A stretch of DNA of 64,000 nt from Leptospira soteropolitanensis (GTDB lineage: Bacteria; Spirochaetota; Leptospiria; Leptospirales; Leptospiraceae), in assembly GCF_026151655.1 (NCBI RefSeq), contig NZ_JAMQPN010000008.1, forward strand, positions 101,449 to 165,448, given 5' to 3'. The notes under the pieces were generated by a model that ran no database searches, was not told the DNA's origin, and saw only the letters and a list, made by a program, of their open reading frames with translations. Of this stretch, positions 59,509 through 64,000 are shown one piece after another; the stretch's first letter is position 1, and each line of letters begins with the position of its first letter. The translations under genes and the position numbers were made by a program.

Positions 59509-61106
59509 AAGGTAAAAGTTTGAAACTCTAAAGATACACCATAGGTTTCTTCAAAAAGATCTTTTTTTTCTTCCACAGACCAAATTTCTAAATTAGGATC
59601 TGTACCTTTTTGGTGATACAACCGACAGAGGACTTTTCCTTTTTCATATACAGCGTCCAATCTTTCAATGATTGATTTTTCGGATCGGTCGAGGCCGTCG
59701 CCAATGCGAAGGAAGGCTGCAAGTTTTTTGACAAGGAGTTGGTCTTCAGGTCTCAGTGCCTTAAACTCTTCGTGCTTCCCTTTGGGCCCACCCTTTCTAT
59801 GATAACGAGCGATAAGAGCAATGATCTCAATTTCAGCATTGGAAAATCCCACCATTGCCTCTGAGTTTCGAATGATATAGTAACTATGTTTGTGATAATT
59901 GTGATGCGAAATGCATAATCCCACTTGATGCAGATAACAAGCTGTTTCTAAATAATCGCGTTCTAAATTTCCAAGTTGATGTAAATCCTTCAAATCATCA
60001 AACATCTGCAAGGTGGTTTTTACGACGGCAGCTGCATGTTTTTTTCCTGCGGGATAAAGATTAGCGACAGTTTTGATCGCTTTTTCTCGAATATTGTCTA
60101 GAGGCGGTAGAGTAGAATCTTTTCTGCGAAACCAAGATTCGATTGTGTCATACACAATCCCTTCCCTGAGAGCAAACTCACTCACCGTAAAGGAAAGAGC
60201 TTTGATCCTTTGTAATACTTCATCTAAAACCAAAACTCCACCAACGATGATGTCCCCTCTTTTGGAATCAAGTCCTGGAATTTTAAGCCTCTTTTTCAAA
60301 CTATCAGCATCTAAAATCTGTTTACGTGCTTCTTTAAACTGATCGATTGTCACCTCGGTTCCGTTCAATCTGTCCCTTTTTTCCATCTTTTTTTCAAGAA
60401 CTATGGAGGTCACAGAAGTGATCGTACCTGAACTCCCCACAACCATAAAGGGTTTCCAAGTTTCAATTTGCGGTAAAAAGGCAGATAAAACCGATTCAAT
60501 ATGAATCCGGCATTTTTGTATATCCGTGGCACTCAGTGGATCTTTCTTTAAATACTTTTCTGTTAACCTGATGGCTCCTAGTTTCAAACTAGTAGAAAAA
60601 AGGATCTCGCCCTTTTCTCCTACCAGAAGTTCCGTACTTCCGCCTCCAATATCAATGAGTAAGATTCGTTTGTCAAAGACCGGAAGACCCTGTAAAATCC
60701 CTAAATATATGAGGCGAGCCTCCTCGTTTCCAGAGATCACTTGGATTTGAATTCCCGTTTCCTTCTCGGCTCGGTTTAGAAATACTTGGCGGTTCTCAGC
60801 TTCCCGAAGGGCACTTGTCGCAACGGCTCGAATTTCAGCCTGATAGGAGGCAGCTAAAGACTGGAAACGTTTCAAACAAGCAAGTCCCCGATCCATTGCC
60901 TCATCCGTAATGACCGCATAATCACTGCTACCGCTCCCAAGTCTTACTGATTCTTTTTCTTTGGTAAGGTATTCGAGTGTACCATCCGGTCTTAGTTTTA
61001 CGACAACGATGTGAAAGGAATTTGTGCCCAAATCAATGGCAGCAAGGATCTTTTCCGTGCGAAATGCCTGGTTTGGTTTTCTTAAGATTTGTGAGAAAGG
61101 AAGCAT
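59505..61106 (-). CDS. Ppx/GppA family phosphatase
   Basis: 533 aa from the ATG at 61104-61106; a TTG at 61149 would add 15 residues. The ASKHA phosphate-binding motif AAIDLGTNSFHIVV starts the N-terminal domain, LLIDIGGGSTELLV follows, and a C-terminal HD-like helical domain (YLHQVGLCISHHNYHKHS) completes the long form of exopolyphosphatase/pppGpp phosphohydrolase. It is coupled to the SpoIIE gene by ATGA. Confidence 0.92.
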   Translation of the reverse strand: MLPFSQILRKPNQAFRTEKILAAIDLGTNSFHIVVVKLRPDGTLEYLTKEKESVRLGSGSSDYAVITDEAMDRGLACLKRFQSLAASYQAEIRAVATSALREAENRQVFLNRAEKETGIQIQVISGNEEARLIYLGILQGLPVFDKRILLIDIGGGSTELLVGEKGEILFSTSLKLGAIRLTEKYLKKDPLSATDIQKCRIHIESVLSAFLPQIETWKPFMVVGSSGTITSVTSIVLEKKMEKRDRLNGTEVTIDQFKEARKQILDADSLKKRLKIPGLDSKRGDIIVGGVLVLDEVLQRIKALSFTVSEFALREGIVYDTIESWFRRKDSTLPPLDNIREKAIKTVANLYPAGKKHAAAVVKTTLQMFDDLKDLHQLGNLERDYLETACYLHQVGLCISHHNYHKHSYYIIRNSEAMVGFSNAEIEIIALIARYHRKGGPKGKHEEFKALRPEDQLLVKKLAAFLRIGDGLDRSEKSIIERLDAVYEKGKVLCRLYHQKGTDPNLEIWSVEEKKDLFEETYGVSLEFQTFTL

Positions 61107-61250
61107 TTTGTATCTAACTAGCCTATCGAAAATTTTTACGGTTGAAAGCAAAAACCAGCCGAAAATTATGGGGAACGGGTAGAATTCTATTGTTTTGGTG
61201 TGAACCCACCGTAAATTCCCCCTTTCGTACTTCTTTCACCAGGATCTGAT

Positions 61251-62273
61251 ATGATATTTGATAACCTTTATGGACTTTTCTCGAACGATATGGGAATCGA
61301 TTTGGGAACCGCGAACACCCTCGTGCATGTGAAAGGACAAGGGATTGTCTTATCAGAACCGTCGGTCGTGGCAGTCCAGGCCTCTACTGGTCGAGTCCTT
61401 GCAGTGGGACAAGAAGCAAAACGAATGCTAGGAAGAACTCCTGGTGACATCGTTGCCATCCGCCCCATGAAAGACGGGGTGATCGCCGACTTCGAAACTG
61501 TGGAAAAGATGATTCGTTACTTCATCGCTAAAGTTCACAACCGCACTACATTTGTAAAACCGCGCATCGTCATCGGAGTTCCTTCTGGAATTACCGAAGT
61601 AGAAAGACGTGCCGTACGTGAGTCCGCAGAACAAGCCGGAGCTCGCGAAATCTTCCTCATCGAAGAAGCACTTGCTGCTGCAATCGGTGCCAACATCCCG
61701 ATCCATGAACCAGCAGGGAACATGATTGTAGATATCGGCGGGGGAACCACAGAAATCGCTGTGATCTCTCTGGGTGGTATGGTAATTGCCGAATCCATCC
61801 GCACCGGTGGGGACGAATTCGATGAAGCCATTGTGAAATACCTTCGTAACCAATACAACCTAGTGGTCGGAGAAAGAACTGCCGAGGATATCAAACTCAC
61901 AATCGGAAACGCATTCGCCGACAAACGTGTCGACACGATGGAAGTGAAAGGCCGTGATGCGATCTCTGGCCTCCCACGCACCCTCGAACTTGATTCCAAC
62001 GAAATCCGTAAAGCCCTCAAAGAACCAACAGACGAAATCCTAGACGGAATCAAATCGGTTCTCGAGCGCACTCCTCCAGAACTTGCCGCCGACATCGTAG
62101 AACGAGGAATCGTTCTCACAGGTGGTGGTTGCCTCCTCCGTGGTCTCGAACACTACCTCACCAAAGAAACAGGAGTTCCTGTCTTCCGTGCCGAAAACCC
62201 ACTGACTTGTGTGGTGCTTGGAACGGGTCGTTACTTGGATGAATTGAAATACATCAAACCAGGGATAAGATAA
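61251..62273 (+). CDS. mreB: Rod shape-determining protein MreB
   Basis: 340 aa actin homologue that organises cell-wall synthesis at the inner membrane. ATP-binding motifs [33 protein letters not shown] and [13 protein letters not shown] are all present. The short hydrophobic N-terminus ([11 protein letters not shown]) is the membrane-binding helix. mreC would normally follow, but here a repeat and an IS91-type element come next. Confidence 0.97.
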   Translation: MIFDNLYGLFSNDMGIDLGTANTLVHVKGQGIVLSEPSVVAVQASTGRVLAVGQEAKRMLGRTPGDIVAIRPMKDGVIADFETVEKMIRYFIAKVHNRTTFVKPRIVIGVPSGITEVERRAVRESAEQAGAREIFLIEEALAAAIGANIPIHEPAGNMIVDIGGGTTEIAVISLGGMVIAESIRTGGDEFDEAIVKYLRNQYNLVVGERTAEDIKLTIGNAFADKRVDTMEVKGRDAISGLPRTLELDSNEIRKALKEPTDEILDGIKSVLERTPPELAADIVERGIVLTGGGCLLRGLEHYLTKETGVPVFRAENPLTCVVLGTGRYLDELKYIKPGIR

Positions 62274-62286
62274 GGAGTAGTTCGCA

Positions 62287-62400
62287 TTTCGATACGGCCT
62301 TCGGCCTACTCAATGCTCCGCTTTTAGGGTCGTCATCGTTTCGGTCGTTGAGTAGTCAATCGATGATGCCGAGGTCGTTGAGTAGCGAAGCGTATCGAAA
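62287..62400. repeat. REP-like palindromic repeat after mreB
   Basis: TTTCGATACG (62287-62296) and CGTATCGAAA (62391-62400) are inverted ends. Inside, GGTCGTTGAGTAG occurs twice (62343-62355 and 62373-62385), and CTACTCAA occurs once in reverse (62306-62313). The GAGTAGCGAAGCGTATCGAAA unit is like repetitive extragenic palindromes seen in many genomes. Confidence 0.7.
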
Positions 62401-62433
62401 CGACGAGTATTAAAATCATTTTATATAAAACCC

Positions 62434-62467
62434 AAAGGGAACCAAGTGATGGTTCCCTTTTTTTTTT
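62434..62467 (+). terminator. Intrinsic terminator downstream of mreB
   Basis: AAAGGGAACC (62434-62443), loop AAGTGAT, GGTTCCCTTT (62451-62460) with a T-run to 62467. It would end the mreB transcript about 160 bp after the stop codon. Confidence 0.9.
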
Positions 62468-62650
62468 GGGGCGCACATTTCCGGCTCTCCCTCGACGAGG
62501 GCGCTCGGTCGATCCGGGGCGCGGAGGATTGGTTTGACTATAAAATAAAAAAGGTCACTTCTCCAAAATTCATGACCTTTCTCTAAGGAGAGTTTTTTCT
62601 CTACTTGGAGATTCAAAATATTCATTTCTTCCAAAGAAGCCAAGCAAGCC
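62468..62650. other. Gene-free GC-rich tract and IS left flank
   Basis: A GC-rich stretch at about 62468-62532 contains GCGCTCGGTCG, also found near 45911. An 8-bp inverted repeat, AAAGGTCA/TGACCTTT (around 62550-62580), may mark the left end of the IS91-type element. No separate gene is seen. Confidence 0.5.
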
Positions 62651-62728
62651 TATACACCTGCCCACACCCGCGAGTCCGAGTATAAAAATATTTGGAAGAA
62701 TCATTATGAGACATTTATTACAAGTTAT

Positions 62729-63874
62729 GTGGACAAATTCGAATCTAAATTCGGAAAAATTCCAATCTGGAAGCTTCGAGAGGTGGAAAAACTTCTTACC
62801 TGTGGTAAATTCAATAGAGGTTTTGTATGGAACGAATGCAAAGATTGTAAAATTGTTTTAGCAGTTCCTTTTTCGTGTAAGAGTCGGCTATGTTTGTCTT
62901 GTTATCGAAAAAAGCTCTTTGGTTGGTCGATTCACCTTTCCAGAATCTTAAATCCTGAACTTCCACATTATCATATCGTCTTCACATTGCCAGGTAGACT
63001 GAATGAACTTCTATTTCAAAGACTTGTCAATCCACGATTTCTCAATGGCCTTGCGGCAAAGGTTTATACAAAAAGATTACGAACCATTAGCCTGACAGAC
63101 AAACGTTTTAAACCGGGTATCCTTAGCACACTTCACGAAGCCGGAAATCATTTAAATTTCAATCCGCATGTCCATGCGATTGCAACGAGAGATCTTTTAA
63201 ATACAACCTCTAACGGAATCAAACAAATCGATTTTATGCCTTACAAAACCGTGCGATTCGACTGGCAAAGGAATGTTTGCAAATACTTACTTCGAAAGAA
63301 ATATATAAATAAAGACGAATATACTTTTTTCACGAAAAGTTATCCAAAAGGTTTCCATGTTTACTTTGAAAAAATTAACGTTCGAGAATCTGATTCCATA
63401 TATCGTATCGCCCAATACATTGCCTTTGGACTTTTTCATAATAGCCAAATTCAAAAAGTAGATCAAAATAAACAAACGTTAACATTCCGTTACAAAAGCA
63501 ATGTCGAATCCATCACCAAAGAAAAGTTGTATCAAAGTTTAACGATGCCGATTGATGAATTTCTTGCCCGTATGCTTTTTTTTCTTCCCAACAAACATGA
63601 GAAGTCTGTTCGCTATTATGGAATTTATGTAAGACCTGCAAAGAGGTTAAAGTTAGAATCTCAGGCCAAGAAATCTACTTGGTCAGAAGCCATTAAATCA
63701 TCGTTTGATGTTAGAGATCCGCTAGCTTGTCCCATTTGTAAAAACGCAATGGAATCGAAGGTGATCTACTCTTATCACGCATCTAACAAAGAGAAGGAGC
63801 TGAAGAAAAATTACACATTGATAGATGGATACTTTTACCAAAAGCCATCGCGAGACCCACCAAAAGCTTTATAG
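62729..63874 (+). CDS. IS91-family (Y2/HUH) transposase
   Basis: At least 381 aa. A zinc-finger-like region (CKDCK, CKSRLCLSC) precedes the HUH motif NPHVHA and the tyrosine pair in RYYGIYVRP, so rolling-circle transposition is expected. The frame stays open upstream to 62576 and the family-like sequence (AYTPAHTRESEYKN, residues from about 62648) starts before the GTG at 62729, but no ATG, GTG or TTG is in frame there. Either the true start is non-canonical or the 5' end is damaged; the 3' end looks complete. Confidence 0.85.
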   Translation: MDKFESKFGKIPIWKLREVEKLLTCGKFNRGFVWNECKDCKIVLAVPFSCKSRLCLSCYRKKLFGWSIHLSRILNPELPHYHIVFTLPGRLNELLFQRLVNPRFLNGLAAKVYTKRLRTISLTDKRFKPGILSTLHEAGNHLNFNPHVHAIATRDLLNTTSNGIKQIDFMPYKTVRFDWQRNVCKYLLRKKYINKDEYTFFTKSYPKGFHVYFEKINVRESDSIYRIAQYIAFGLFHNSQIQKVDQNKQTLTFRYKSNVESITKEKLYQSLTMPIDEFLARMLFFLPNKHEKSVRYYGIYVRPAKRLKLESQAKKSTWSEAIKSSFDVRDPLACPICKNAMESKVIYSYHASNKEKELKKNYTLIDGYFYQKPSRDPPKAL

Positions 63875-64000
63875 CGGAATCTAGTTTTCCGATCTCTTCA
63901 CTCTATTGTTTCCACTGTCAAAAAAATGCCAATTCTAATGGTGAGGCCTCATTATGTCTCATCTAAAATTATGTCTCATTTTTGCGAAATTTTCGCAAAA
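63875..64000. mobile_element. Right flank of the IS91-type element with repeats
   Basis: TATGTCTCAT occurs twice within about 30 bp (around 63954-63980), followed by TGCGAAATTTTCGCA, an inverted repeat that ends near 64000. These could be part of the IS end (oriIS-like), but the boundary is not visible within the window. Confidence 0.45.

Overview
The window is a chromosomal segment of about 38% G+C that most resembles a Leptospira, probably a saprophytic (L. biflexa-like) species. This is inferred from gene content, not from a marker gene. The signs are many lipoproteins with short spirochaetal lipoboxes, several SpoIIE phosphatases and chemotaxis proteins, a PgsB/PgsC/PgsW set, and densely packed genes with ATGA, GTGA and TTGA overlaps. 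Most of it is ordinary housekeeping chromosome.

Layout. 0-7.5 kb (minus): an ABC exporter module of the GldA/GldF/GldG type with a DUF4340 partner, then a Yip1-like membrane protein, Mpl and PheS (cut by the window edge). 7.5-9.4 kb: PAS histidine kinase plus single-domain response regulator. 9.4-17.9 kb: adenosine-kinase-like PfkB kinase, a TonB-dependent receptor, a six-copy 57-bp tandem repeat, a beta-propeller-like lipoprotein, GpmI, and a tandem serine-hydrolase lipoprotein whose first domain has lost its catalytic serine. 17.9-24.3 kb: STAS protein, SpoIIE phosphatase and the divergent poly-gamma-glutamate operon pgsB-pgsC-pgsW. 24.3-34 kb: TPR protein, nucleotidyltransferase, hybrid histidine kinase, a chemotaxis receptor broken by an in-frame amber codon, PhoU, CheW and a 30-residue mS38/COX24-like basic protein. 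34-42.3 kb: mannose-1-phosphate guanylyltransferase, Hfq, MiaA, FYDLN-acid protein, PdxJ, TPR lipoprotein, C-terminal processing protease and NadB.

42.3-46.5 kb is the accessory region. It holds a tyrosine recombinase preceded by an inverted repeat, small DUF1801 and DUF805 genes, a frameshifted DJ-1/PfpI gene, several GC-rich palindromic intergenic elements (one with a 22-bp perfect stem), and a three-gene tRNA cluster (Pro, Arg, His). 46.5-61.2 kb returns to core genes: TPR protein, SurE, SppA, permeases, K+/H+ antiporter, Bcp peroxiredoxin, PepA, an MFS transporter, a second SpoIIE-TPR phosphatase (7TMR-DISM type) and Ppx/GppA. At 61.2-62.3 kb lies mreB, followed by a REP-like palindrome, a strong terminator and an IS91-family transposase that runs to the window end.

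The most interesting signals are the 57-bp tandem repeat, which shows a coding-like substitution pattern in a frame with no start codon; the cluster of palindromes with the recombinase next to the tRNA genes; the amber-split receptor; the receptor/propeller-lipoprotein pair that recalls BtuB-BtuG; and the pgs operon with two uncharacterised small partners.
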